Assembly: GCA_903828595.1 (NCBI GenBank)
Contig: CAIKMS010000031.1
Span: 1 to 64,000 of the forward strand
Reading direction: 5' to 3'
Source of the DNA: an uncultured Pseudomonadota bacterium
GTDB lineage: Bacteria > Pseudomonadota > Gammaproteobacteria > Steroidobacterales > Steroidobacteraceae
DNA: 64,000 bases
Part shown: in pieces, positions 1-7,188 of the stretch
How the letters are laid out: each line of letters begins with the position of its first letter
Numbering within the stretch: position 1 is the stretch's first letter
Notes under the pieces: generated by a model
Databases searched by the model: none
What the model was told of the DNA's origin: nothing
Seen by the model: the letters and a program-made list of their open reading frames with translations, nothing else
Position numbers and translations under genes: made by a program

Positions 1-211
1 CACCACTTTCGATTAGTCGGCGGATGTCCTCGCAGCGCCACGCTGTGATGTTCGGGCCAAGCTTTACGGGCTGGGGGTAACGCCCCGACTTAACGCCGGC
101 CCACCAAGTGCTTTTGCAGATGGGCAGCAACGCGGGACTGGGGGGCGTGGCCTTCTTGTTGCCGAGAATATCGCTAAGGCGAAGTAATCTAGTCGAAAGG
201 AGAGAATCCAT
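1..211 (-). CDS. AlpA-like DNA-binding regulator, cut by the window edge
   Basis: An ATG at 211 on the minus strand opens 70 codons that run off the left edge without a stop. Residues 36-53 read WWAGVKSGRYPQPVKLGP, followed by a Trp at 58 and a helix EDIRRLIESG at 61-70. This is the pattern of AlpA-type regulators (a winged-helix, Xis-like fold with the F/Y-P-x-P-V-x-L-G wing). AlpA proteins control integrase or excision genes of P4-like elements and islands. The gene lies in the same direction as, and downstream of, the integrase and a 140-residue ORF, which fits a mobile-element control gene. The visible ribosome binding site is poor, so the start is uncertain. The family call is inference from the motif. 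Confidence 0.72.
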   Translation of the reverse strand, partial: MDSLLSTRLLRLSDILGNKKATPPSPALLPICKSTWWAGVKSGRYPQPVKLGPNITAWRCEDIRRLIESG

Positions 212-276
212 CGGGGTGCGCTCCGGGTTGCTTGCGTCGGACGCACTACAGCACCGGCCGATTGGCGGGTCGAGGA

Positions 277-325
277 ACAAAACCGGCGTTTATTTTCCTT
301 GACAAAACCGGCGTTATTTTCCTTG
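277..325. repeat. two tandem 24/25-bp direct repeats
   Basis: Two adjacent copies of a sequence beginning ACAAAACCGGCGTT and ending ATTTTCCTTG lie at 277-301 and 302-325. They differ by one extra T in the first copy. They sit between the 3' end of the 140-residue ORF and the start of the AlpA-like gene, 66-114 bp upstream of that start. Position suggests an operator or recombinase/excisionase binding site; no function can be read from the sequence. Confidence 0.8.
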
Positions 326-334
326 TTTTAATTT

Positions 335-757
335 CTACTTTTTATAGTCTCGAAAGTATGCCCGGTAGTCACGACACATTGAATCTACGTCAAGCTTCTC
401 GCCGTCTTTATCATCTTTCACGGCCTCGGCAGCCTGTGTTTGAGTCTTTTCTGGATGCTCGTGCAGGTACTTTCTCATTGCCCAACACCTGCGCATCCGG
501 GCTTCTTTGAGTGCCTCAGACTGAGACGCATTACCAACGCGCTGCCGTGGCTTGCAGTCGAAAGCTTCATCCAGCGTCAGGCCCTCACCGTCTTCGATGT
601 ACTTTGAGAATGCGTCAGCAACCCACGTTAACGTGTCTGGATGTACCGGCAGCCCAGCTCGGACCGCAGCGCGAAAGTGCTTCAGCCGTTTCATCGAGTC
701 ATCTATCGGCGGGAGTGCTGCCTCAAGTGTGAGATAACTCCTGGGGTTAGTGCTCAT
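335..757 (-). CDS. hypothetical protein of integrative element, integrase-linked
   Basis: A 140-residue soluble, charged protein with no signal peptide or membrane segment. Its ATG overlaps the integrase stop in an ATGA (754-757), so the two are almost certainly cotranscribed and translationally coupled. The N-terminal half has a helical, Arg-rich stretch (MKRLKHFRAAVRAGL, about 22-36) and an acidic segment around 52-65. The C-terminal half ends with LDVDSMCRDYRAYFRDY, which looks like the recognition helix of a helix-turn-helix. I do not recognise a named family. Short proteins of this layout often follow integrases in islands, so an accessory or regulatory role in the element is a guess. 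Confidence 0.75.
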   Translation of the reverse strand: MSTNPRSYLTLEAALPPIDDSMKRLKHFRAAVRAGLPVHPDTLTWVADAFSKYIEDGEGLTLDEAFDCKPRQRVGNASQSEALKEARMRRCWAMRKYLHEHPEKTQTQAAEAVKDDKDGEKLDVDSMCRDYRAYFRDYKK

Positions 758-2013
758 GCCACAACCGCCGTCTTTGTTGACGTAAACGGCACCACGTTAG
801 GCGTCTTGATCGCATCAAGGTAGTCCGCCCACTTCTGCATCATGTCGGCCCGCTCTGCTAGAAAGCCCGTGCGGTTGTATGCGCGGCCGTTCGGGTCTTT
901 GACCGCATGGCCCAGTTGGTGCTCGATATACTCCGGCCGAACGTGTAGCACTTCATCCAGAATCGTGCGTGCGGTCGCCCGGAATCCATGGGCCGACATT
1001 TCCTCCTTCTGGATGCCCACGCTGCGCAGCGCCGCGCAAATTGCGTTGTCGGACATCGGGCGTTGCCGGCTCCGTGCGCCGGGGAGCACATAGACGCTAT
1101 TGCCGGTCAGCGGTTGCAGCTCGCGCAGAATTTCAACGGCCTGCCGGGATAGGGGAACGATATGCGCCGTGTCGGTCTTGCTAATGGTGTAACGCCACTG
1201 GGCGGCGTCTAGGTCGATGTCAACCCATTTCGCGTGCCGCAGCTCACCGGGGCGAACGAACACCAAGGGGGATAATCGGAGCGCGCAGCGGACCGTCAGC
1301 GTGCCGTGATACCCGTCGATTGCCTTTAGCAATTCGGCAAAACGTTTCGGCTCGGTCACAGCCGCAAAGTGCGTGCCCACCGCCGGCGGCAGCGCACCGC
1401 GCAGATCGGCCGAAGGGTCGCGCTCGGCCCGTGCAGTCGCCACGGCGTATCGGAACACCGCACCGCAGTTGGATAACGCCCGGTGGGCGGTTTCGATTGC
1501 TCCCCGCTCCTCGATGCGCCGGAGTACCGAGAGCAACTCGGGGGCGGCAACTTCGGCAACCGGCCGGCCGCCTATCCACGGAAAGACGTCGCGCTCAAGT
1601 CTGCGCAAGATGCGCTCGCCGTGCGACTTCGCCCATGCCGGGGAGTTCTTCGCATACCACTCGCGGGCCACCGTCTCGAAACTATTTGCAGCTCGGGCCT
1701 CGGTGGCGGCCTTGGCGGCCTTCCTGTACTCGCCGGGGTCGATGCCCTGCCCCATCAGCCTGCGGGCGTTGTCGCGCTTGTCACGGGCACCCTCAATGCG
1801 CAGGCCTGTCGCCTTGTCTTTGCCGCCGGCCAGTGGCACGGCGGGATAGACGCCTAGGCTCAGCCGTTTCTCCTTGCCGGCGAAGTGGTACTTAAACCGC
1901 CACCACTTCCCGCCGGAAGGGGAGACTTCAAGGTACAGCCCGCCATCGTCAAATAGACGGATGGGCTTATCGGCGGGCTTCGCACTGCGAATCTTGGCAT
2001 CGGTGAGGGGCAT
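754..2013 (-). CDS. tyrosine recombinase/integrase, P4 family (DUF4102 N-terminus)
   Basis: A 419-residue site-specific recombinase. Residues 1-100 carry the DUF4102 arm-binding domain (start MPLTDAKIRSAKP, then DGGLYLEV), about 110-205 the core-binding domain, and 215-390 the catalytic domain. The catalytic residues are visible: Arg254 in RPGEL, Lys279, His342 and Arg345 in HGFR, His369 in HQLGH and the nucleophile Tyr379. Nothing is missing, so it should be active. An extra stretch of about 12 residues (62-74, GGKDKATG...) sits in the N-terminal domain compared with typical members. The gene starts about 165 bp from the 3' end of tRNA-Met, the usual place for such integrases, and marks the end of an island that continues to the left. 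No strong ribosome binding site precedes the ATG. Confidence 0.96.
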   Translation of the reverse strand: MPLTDAKIRSAKPADKPIRLFDDGGLYLEVSPSGGKWWRFKYHFAGKEKRLSLGVYPAVPLAGGKDKATGLRIEGARDKRDNARRLMGQGIDPGEYRKAAKAATEARAANSFETVAREWYAKNSPAWAKSHGERILRRLERDVFPWIGGRPVAEVAAPELLSVLRRIEERGAIETAHRALSNCGAVFRYAVATARAERDPSADLRGALPPAVGTHFAAVTEPKRFAELLKAIDGYHGTLTVRCALRLSPLVFVRPGELRHAKWVDIDLDAAQWRYTISKTDTAHIVPLSRQAVEILRELQPLTGNSVYVLPGARSRQRPMSDNAICAALRSVGIQKEEMSAHGFRATARTILDEVLHVRPEYIEHQLGHAVKDPNGRAYNRTGFLAERADMMQKWADYLDAIKTPNVVPFTSTKTAVVA

Positions 2014-2097
2014 GGGGGCAACTTTTTTGGCGGCAGGTGAGTTGCCCCCAAGGTTGCCCCCGGTTGCCGCCGGATGTCAATGGACACAGTTGCCCCC
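2014..2097. repeat. four copies of GTTGCCCCC upstream of the integrase
   Basis: The 9-mer GTTGCCCCC occurs as direct copies at 2041-2049, 2053-2061 and 2089-2097, and once inverted at 2014-2022, immediately before the integrase ATG. The offsets between direct copies are 12 and 36 bp, multiples of about one helical turn. The array fills the space between the integrase and the tRNA-Met terminator, where arm-type integrase or excisionase sites and the autoregulated int promoter are expected. That role is inference. Confidence 0.75.
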
Positions 2098-2120
2098 GCT
2101 TGTACCGCGTAGATAGCAAA

Positions 2121-2142
2121 AAGCCCGCGTTTTTGCGGGCTT
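2121..2142 (-). terminator. rho-independent terminator after tRNA-Met
   Basis: An 8-bp perfect stem AAGCCCGC/GCGGGCTT with a 6-nt loop. On the minus strand it is followed by a short T run (TTTTTGC, partly inside the stem). It lies 35 bp past the tRNA-Met 3' end, so it should end the tRNA transcript before the integrase. If the attachment core is the tRNA 3' end, the terminator lies on the element side of the junction. Confidence 0.75.
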
Positions 2143-2176
2143 CTGCTTTTCGATTGGATGGGGTTGGATGGTAAAA

Positions 2177-2253
2177 TGGTGGCTAGGGGGGGAATCGAAC
2201 CCCCGACCCCGGGGTTATGAATCCCGTGCTCTAACCGTCTGAGCTACCTAGCC
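2177..2253 (-). tRNA. tRNA-Met (anticodon CAT), likely integration site
   Basis: The minus strand folds as a complete 77-nt tRNA with encoded CCA: acceptor GGCTAGG/CCTAGCC, D arm with AGCTCAGACGGTTAGAGC, anticodon loop TTCATAA and a GC-rich T arm with TTCGATT. The G-C first pair and the anticodon stem without three G-C pairs on each side indicate elongator rather than initiator Met; a CAT tRNA-Ile modified by TilS cannot be fully excluded. Its 3' end faces the integrase gene, so it is the probable attB. No second copy of the 3' end was seen in the window, so the other att site lies to the left. Confidence 0.95.
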
Positions 2254-2389
2254 GAATCCTGCAGTCATCAAAGGTCGGTTGGAGCCCGACCGACAGGACC
2301 GGGGATTTTCGTTGTCCTTTGCCTCGGAGTCAAACCCTTAGGCAGAAAAACTCACCTTTTTAAAAATCCCGGCCCCTTAAACCCTCGCC

Positions 2390-4447
2390 TTAATAGAACA
2401 ACCAGCCGATTTGCGTATTAATCGCGTTAGCACCGTTGCCCATCAGCACCAGCTTACCGTCGTTAACGACATAGAAAACCAAGCCGGTGCCGCCAAAGAG
2501 GTTGCGGCCGAGCTCGGCCTCACCGCGTCCGGTATTGCCGTCCAAAGCGTACTGGCCAGTAAAGCCACCGCCAAAGGAACCGGACGAAACGCTGACCGAG
2601 CTCAGCAGAACCAGCGGTGACATGCCGGCAGGCAGCACGGTAGTGCCTAAGTAGATGCCGCCCTGGAAGGTCGTGAATGGCGCCCCGGTCTGCGGCTCTA
2701 AAAGCCCGTAGCCGTTACCCGAGTTAGGCGTGGTCTCCACCAGATAGCCACTGGATATGCCGTTTAAATAGCCCACAAAGGTGCGCAGGCCCGCGCCACC
2801 GACAAAGCTGTAGGTCAATCGCCCGGTGGTTGGTGACACGTTGTAGCTGCCCGGATAGGTCAGATCCAAGGCATCCGAACCACCGGTCGCCGAATCCAGC
2901 AAGATGCTTGCCGTGCCCGCGCCTGGCGAAACTCCAGTGATCTGGCCCAGCGCATTGCTCGAGGTGGCGTAATGACTGCCCGTGGCACTCCACAGCTCCA
3001 AAATCGCCGGAACCGCCGCCACGTTCCCCTGGGCGGGTGGCGCGAAGGAAGCATTCGTCAAGCCGCTGGCTTGCGCGGTGAGCTCGCCGGCCAGAATCGG
3101 TGCCGATGCACCGGCATCCGAGGCGATTAAAAAGACTTTTCGTCCACTCTGGCTTAAGACCGCATAGTAGCTAAATTGCAGCGGCGTACTGCCGACCCTG
3201 ATGTTCAACGTGCCATGACCGTTGGCATCCGGCGCACTAAACGCGCCGGTCACCGGCGTATTGGTAAAGTTGAACGAGCCGTTGCTGTCAACGCTTGCGT
3301 TACTTAGGGTGCCATCGCTGGCCACCGTCATGCGGCCCACCACGCCCAATCGCTCAGCCAGCGCATCCGTGCCCACCACGCCCAACGCATACGTGCCGGC
3401 CATGCTGCTCACGCCGCTGACGTTACTGGTCGCCGGATCGATTCGCACGAAGTTGGCAGTGCCGGCAACACCCGAAGCATCGGCCTCTTGCATGTAGCCT
3501 TCGTTCAGGGACGATAAAATCGTCCAAAAGAACGTCAGGGTCTGTGCCGGCGTGTTGCTGGACGCGGCCGACTTCAACGTGATCACACCGTGGTTGCCGA
3601 TCTGATTCTGGCACTTACCATCAATCACGGGTTGACCGATCTGTGTTGCAAAATCCGCCTTGAGATCCTGACTGCCCACGACTTTGCCGTCCGCATTGAC
3701 GGTGAAAGATCCCGCACGAGTTGCTGGTGTACCACTAGGGCTAAAACCGTGCAGCAAGTAGCTAAAGGAGCCCTGCAACAGACAGGAGGCCTGAGGGTTC
3801 ACTTGAATGGTGAAGTCGCCCTTATCGATATGCGCGTTACGGTCGGTAATCTGTAAGGTAAACGTCCAACTACCTTGCGCAGTCGGCGTGCCTAGGATCG
3901 ACACCGAGCCGCCGTTGCTAGGTTGCAGCGATAAACCCGGCGGCAACTGGCCAGCGACTACCGCCCAGTTGAACGGCCCGACACCGCCCGTGGCGGCAAT
4001 GGAGGTGCCATAGCCCACGCGCAGATTGGCTGGCAGGATGTTCTGCGGCAGCAACTGCGGCGCGCCGCTAGTGGTAACCGTGATATTCGAGCTGTAGACG
4101 GTGTTAGCGATGGAGGTCGCGGTGATGGTGGCCGTCGCTGCACCCGTCACCCCGGAGGCCGGTGCCGTGTAGGTCACCTGCGAAGTCGTGGCTTGGGATA
4201 AGGTACCCGGGCCGTTTAAAGCCCAGGTGACGCCTTGGTTATTGCTGTCGTTGTATACGCCGGCGTTGAGTATCACCTGACCGCCCGGTAGCAGGTTGGT
4301 ACTACCAGAAGCACCGATCTGCACGCCCACACCGACCGCCGTTGGGATAACCGCATTACCGTTATTACTGCTGCAGCCAGCTACGGACAGCACCACCAGG
4401 CCCAGCAAAGCCACGGACATCCAACGATTAACCAATGAGCGTATCAA
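2390..4447 (-). CDS. large Ig-like-domain lipoprotein, function unknown
   Basis: A 685-residue exported protein. The N-terminus has a basic start, a hydrophobic core and the lipobox LSVAGC near residues 20-25, so a lipidated, probably outer-membrane or surface protein is predicted. Residues about 30-130 look like an immunoglobulin-like domain. About 135-215 match the putative-Ig (He_PIG) pattern, with LPPGLSL and a TFTLQITD-like end. The rest (about 220-685) is rich in Gly/Ser/Thr/Asn and beta-strand-like repeats with few charged residues, resembling an adhesin or surface-exposed propeller. No catalytic motif is visible. It follows ychF in the same direction with a 58-bp gap and no clear terminator between them. 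Confidence 0.88.
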   Translation of the reverse strand: MIRSLVNRWMSVALLGLVVLSVAGCSSNNGNAVIPTAVGVGVQIGASGSTNLLPGGQVILNAGVYNDSNNQGVTWALNGPGTLSQATTSQVTYTAPASGVTGAATATITATSIANTVYSSNITVTTSGAPQLLPQNILPANLRVGYGTSIAATGGVGPFNWAVVAGQLPPGLSLQPSNGGSVSILGTPTAQGSWTFTLQITDRNAHIDKGDFTIQVNPQASCLLQGSFSYLLHGFSPSGTPATRAGSFTVNADGKVVGSQDLKADFATQIGQPVIDGKCQNQIGNHGVITLKSAASSNTPAQTLTFFWTILSSLNEGYMQEADASGVAGTANFVRIDPATSNVSGVSSMAGTYALGVVGTDALAERLGVVGRMTVASDGTLSNASVDSNGSFNFTNTPVTGAFSAPDANGHGTLNIRVGSTPLQFSYYAVLSQSGRKVFLIASDAGASAPILAGELTAQASGLTNASFAPPAQGNVAAVPAILELWSATGSHYATSSNALGQITGVSPGAGTASILLDSATGGSDALDLTYPGSYNVSPTTGRLTYSFVGGAGLRTFVGYLNGISSGYLVETTPNSGNGYGLLEPQTGAPFTTFQGGIYLGTTVLPAGMSPLVLLSSVSVSSGSFGGGFTGQYALDGNTGRGEAELGRNLFGGTGLVFYVVNDGKLVLMGNGANAINTQIGWLFY

Positions 4448-4505
4448 GAGGCCTCCTGGGCATCATCGAAAAGACGTTTGAGAGCAGCGGCATCTGGGCC
4501 ATAAA

Positions 4506-5597
4506 TCAGACATTGAACCTAAAGTGCATGACGTCGCCTTCGCGAACCACGTACTCTTTGCCTTCCAGCCGCATTTTGCCAGCTTCCCGCGCGCCTGCCT
4601 CACCCTTGTAGGTGATGAAATCGTCGTAACCGATGACTTCGGCACGGATGAACCCGCGCTCAAAGTCGGTATGGATCACACCTGCCGCCTGCGGTGCGGT
4701 AGAGCCGGCTGCCAGCGGCCAGGCACGAACCTCTTTAGGTCCAGCCGTGAAATAAGTCTGCAAACCCAACAACTTGTAACCGGCGCGGATCACCCGATTA
4801 AGCCCGGGCTCCGACAAACCTAAACCGGTCAGAAACTCGGCTCGATCCGCGTCCTCTAGCTCGGAAATCTCCGCTTCGATAGAGGCGCAGACGGCAACGA
4901 CCTCCGCGCCTTCGCTGGCGGCCAAAGCCTTGACCGCATCTAAGCGGGGATTGTTCGTAAAGCCATCTTCCGCCACGTTAGCCACATACAAAACCGGCTT
5001 GGCAGTTAACAGGTGCATCTCGCGCAGCAGTGCACGCTCTTGCGAATCCATTTCCAGAGCGCGCGCCGGTATGCCTTCGTTTAACGAATCTCGCACACGC
5101 TTAGCCAGATCACGCAGGCGTATCGCGTCTTTATCCTGCTGTTTAGCACCCTTCTCGGCGCGCATTAGGGCTTTATCAGCCGTGTCTAGATCAGCCAAAG
5201 CCAATTCCGTGTTGATGACCGCGATGTCACTTAACGGATCGACACGACCGGCGACGTGAATAATGTCGTCGCTATCAAAACAACGCACCACGTGGGTGAT
5301 CGCATCTACCTCACGGATATGCGCTAAAAACTTATTACCTAAACCCTCACCCTTGGAGGCGCCCTCGACGATCCCCGCGATATCCACAAACTCAACCGTT
5401 GTGGGTAACAGGCGCTCGGGCTTAGCTACCCGTGCTAACTCATCTAGGCGCGGATCAGGAACGGTGACGATGCCAACGTTCGGATCAATGGTGCAAAACG
5501 GATAGTTCTCCGCTGCAATGCCCGCCTGGGTCAAAGCGTTAAACAGCGTCGACTTGCCGACGTTGGGTAAACCGACGATACCGCACTTAATACCCAC
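4506..5597 (-). CDS. ychF: redox-regulated ribosome-binding ATPase YchF (Obg-like)
   Basis: A 363-residue P-loop ATPase of the Obg/TRAFAC class. It begins with GTG at 5597 and has the Walker [10 protein letters not shown] at residues 8-16, the switch [18 protein letters not shown] around 70-87, the ATP-selecting NVAE in place of the GTPase NKxD, and a C-terminal TGS domain with an ending of the type [10 protein letters not shown]. YchF binds ribosomes and modulates translation and the oxidative stress response. It follows pth in the same direction, as is common in gammaproteobacteria. The length equals the family norm. Confidence 0.98.
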   Translation of the reverse strand: MGIKCGIVGLPNVGKSTLFNALTQAGIAAENYPFCTIDPNVGIVTVPDPRLDELARVAKPERLLPTTVEFVDIAGIVEGASKGEGLGNKFLAHIREVDAITHVVRCFDSDDIIHVAGRVDPLSDIAVINTELALADLDTADKALMRAEKGAKQQDKDAIRLRDLAKRVRDSLNEGIPARALEMDSQERALLREMHLLTAKPVLYVANVAEDGFTNNPRLDAVKALAASEGAEVVAVCASIEAEISELEDADRAEFLTGLGLSEPGLNRVIRAGYKLLGLQTYFTAGPKEVRAWPLAAGSTAPQAAGVIHTDFERGFIRAEVIGYDDFITYKGEAGAREAGKMRLEGKEYVVREGDVMHFRFNV

Positions 5598-5669
5598 GTT
5601 GAGTCACGCTCCTAAAACAAAAACCTCGAAACTGGCTGTTAACCAACCTTAGAGATCAAAACCCAAAAT

Positions 5670-6260
5670 TCAGACCGACGGTAGCGCCCGATGAAGTCGG
5701 TTCATCACTACCTCAGCACCCTTATCCAATAACTCCGGCACTAAATCGGCCGCTGCCTTGGCCGCCACCTGCAGCAAGGTATCCTCGCTTGCCGGTGCGC
5801 GTTTTAAAACGTAATCAATCACCTCCGAGCGCCTGCCCGGGTGACCGACACCCAATCGTGCTCGCCAGAAGCCCTCGCCCACGTGCGCAATCAGGTCTTT
5901 TAAACCGTTGTGTCCACCCGATCCACCGCCCAGCTTTAAGCGCAGGGTGGCGACCGGAAGATCGATCTCATCGTGCACCACTAAAGTCTGTGCCGGCAAA
6001 ATCTTCAAGTAATCCGCCAAAGCTCGCTGGGCGATACCGCTGCGATTCATAAACGTCATCGGCTTGAGCAACCAGATTTCCTGACCAGCCACCACAATGC
6101 GACCGGCCTCCCCGTGATAACGCGCCTGGGGTCGGAGACTGCCGCCAAAACGGCGAGCCAGCTCATCAACTACCCAAAAACCCGCGTTGTGGCGAGTCTG
6201 TGCGTATTCCGGGCCCGGATTTCCCAGACCAACGATAAGTTTGAGATCCAGTCCGGCCAC
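5670..6260 (-). CDS. pth: peptidyl-tRNA hydrolase
   Basis: Releases peptides from prematurely dissociated peptidyl-tRNA. The protein starts near LKLIVGLGNPGPEY, with the catalytic His in TRHNAGFW, an Asn in the MTFMNRSG loop, HDEIDLPV, and GGGSGGHNGLKD; all are intact. I place the start at GTG 6260 (196 residues, the family length), which has GGGGAA about 7 nt upstream. An in-frame ATG at 6317 would add 19 residues but lies inside the hairpin of the rplY terminator, so it is unlikely to be used. The order rplY-pth-ychF is a conserved translation-linked cluster. Confidence 0.96.
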   Translation of the reverse strand: MAGLDLKLIVGLGNPGPEYAQTRHNAGFWVVDELARRFGGSLRPQARYHGEAGRIVVAGQEIWLLKPMTFMNRSGIAQRALADYLKILPAQTLVVHDEIDLPVATLRLKLGGGSGGHNGLKDLIAHVGEGFWRARLGVGHPGRRSEVIDYVLKRAPASEDTLLQVAAKAAADLVPELLDKGAEVVMNRLHRALPSV

Positions 6261-6279
6261 GAGAGTTCCCCGAACCGCA

Positions 6280-6315
6280 AAAAAAGGCAGGACGCAAACC
6301 CTACGGTTTGCGTCC
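6280..6315 (-). terminator. rho-independent terminator between rplY and pth
   Basis: A perfect 11-bp stem (left arm 6290-6300, right arm 6305-6315) with a 4-nt loop. On the minus strand it is followed after TGCC by a run of seven Ts. It lies 23 bp past the rplY stop and 30 bp before the pth start. It is strong enough to end most rplY transcripts, so pth-ychF must rely on read-through or on its own promoter. Confidence 0.88.
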
Positions 6316-6338
6316 AACCTGTGCCAACCGAAGAACGC

Positions 6339-7043
6339 TTACTTCTTAGCCGGAGCCTTCGCCGGAGCTGCCTTGGCGTCTGCCGCAGGCTTAGCGCCAG
6401 GTTTAGCCGCGGCCTTACCCTTGGCTGGGGCTGCCTCAGCCGCCGGGGCTGCTGCTTCGGCTTCCGCTGCACGAAGACCGTGCACCGAGACCACCGAAGG
6501 ATTGCGACCCTGCGCCAAATCAGGCGATGTCACGCCGGCCGGAAACACCACATCAGCCAAATGCAGCGCGGTGTTCAAGCGCATAGCCGACAAATCGACC
6601 TCGATGAACTCCGGCAGATCCTTAGGCAAACAGGTGACTTCCAGTTCGTTCTTCAGATGCGAGACCATGCCGCCTTCAGTCTTCACACCAGGGCAAGATT
6701 CTGCACCCTTGAAGTGCAGTGGCACGGTGATCTTGATTTCGACATCTTCAAACACGCGCTGCAGATCCAGATGCACGATCTGGTTCTTCCAGGGGTGACG
6801 CTGCACATCACGCAGCAAAGCCAACTGGCGGCCGCTGGACAGGTTGATCGCAATGATCGACGAGTAGAAGCGCTCGTTTTCTAAGGCGAGTTGGACTTTA
6901 TTGTGATCCAAGGTGAGCTTGGTCGGCTCTACCTGACCACCGTAAAGAATGGCCGGAAGCGTACCCGCGTGACGCAGGCGGCGGCTCGCACCCTTCCCCT
7001 GCTCAACGCGGACTTCCGCATTCAATTCAAATTTGGTCTGCAT
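6339..7043 (-). CDS. rplY: 50S ribosomal protein L25, long (Ctc/TL5) form
   Basis: A 234-residue 5S rRNA-binding protein. The N-terminal L25 domain (about 1-95: FELNAEVR, then GKGASRRLRHAG and ILYGG) is followed by the TL5 C-terminal beta domain (about 100-185: HLDLQRV, the VTCLPKDLPEFIEVDLS region). The last 45 residues are a low-complexity Ala/Lys/Pro/Glu tail, seen in several gammaproteobacterial and betaproteobacterial L25 proteins. AGGAG precedes the ATG. It is transcribed after prs and ends at a strong terminator. Confidence 0.97.
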   Translation of the reverse strand: MQTKFELNAEVRVEQGKGASRRLRHAGTLPAILYGGQVEPTKLTLDHNKVQLALENERFYSSIIAINLSSGRQLALLRDVQRHPWKNQIVHLDLQRVFEDVEIKITVPLHFKGAESCPGVKTEGGMVSHLKNELEVTCLPKDLPEFIEVDLSAMRLNTALHLADVVFPAGVTSPDLAQGRNPSVVSVHGLRAAEAEAAAPAAEAAPAKGKAAAKPGAKPAADAKAAPAKAPAKK

Positions 7044-7078
7044 GATGACTCCTTAACACTTTCACAACACAACAGGCT

Positions 7079-7144
7079 GGCATCACCCGCGACCTGGTGA
7101 ATGCCATCCTTTTTTAGCAAGATGCCGGTCTGACGACCGGCATC
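7079..7144 (-). promoter_or_regulatory. two stem-loops in the rplY leader
   Basis: Between prs and rplY the minus strand can form two hairpins. One is a perfect 9-bp stem GATGCCGGT/ACCGGCATC (7121-7144, 6-nt loop). The other is a 9-bp stem with one bulge, GGCA-TCACC/GGTGATGCC (7079-7105). Neither is followed by a T run, so they are not classical terminators. A processing site or L25 autoregulatory leader is possible, but that is inference from position. Confidence 0.5.
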
Positions 7145-7188
7145 AAGATACAGCCAACCCCGCAAGGACTCCTCACGCGGTTGTTGAA

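Noticed and set aside
1320-1895. 191-codon plus-strand frame inside the integrase
   Set aside because: Antisense to catalytic integrase codons; Arg/Pro-rich composition typical of a shadow in GC-rich DNA.
1-2000. Second att site (repeat of the tRNA-Met 3' end)
   Set aside because: No copy of GGCTAGGGGGGG or its complement was found in this part of the window.
2267-2295. Terminator between the lipoprotein gene stop and tRNA-Met
   Set aside because: The direction is wrong: it lies upstream of the tRNA and is not downstream of a minus-strand gene. The GGTCGG/CCGACC stem has only three Ts.
6187-6798. 203-codon plus-strand frame over rplY
   Set aside because: It mirrors the Ala/Lys-rich rplY tail, has no family resemblance and lies antisense to a well-supported gene.
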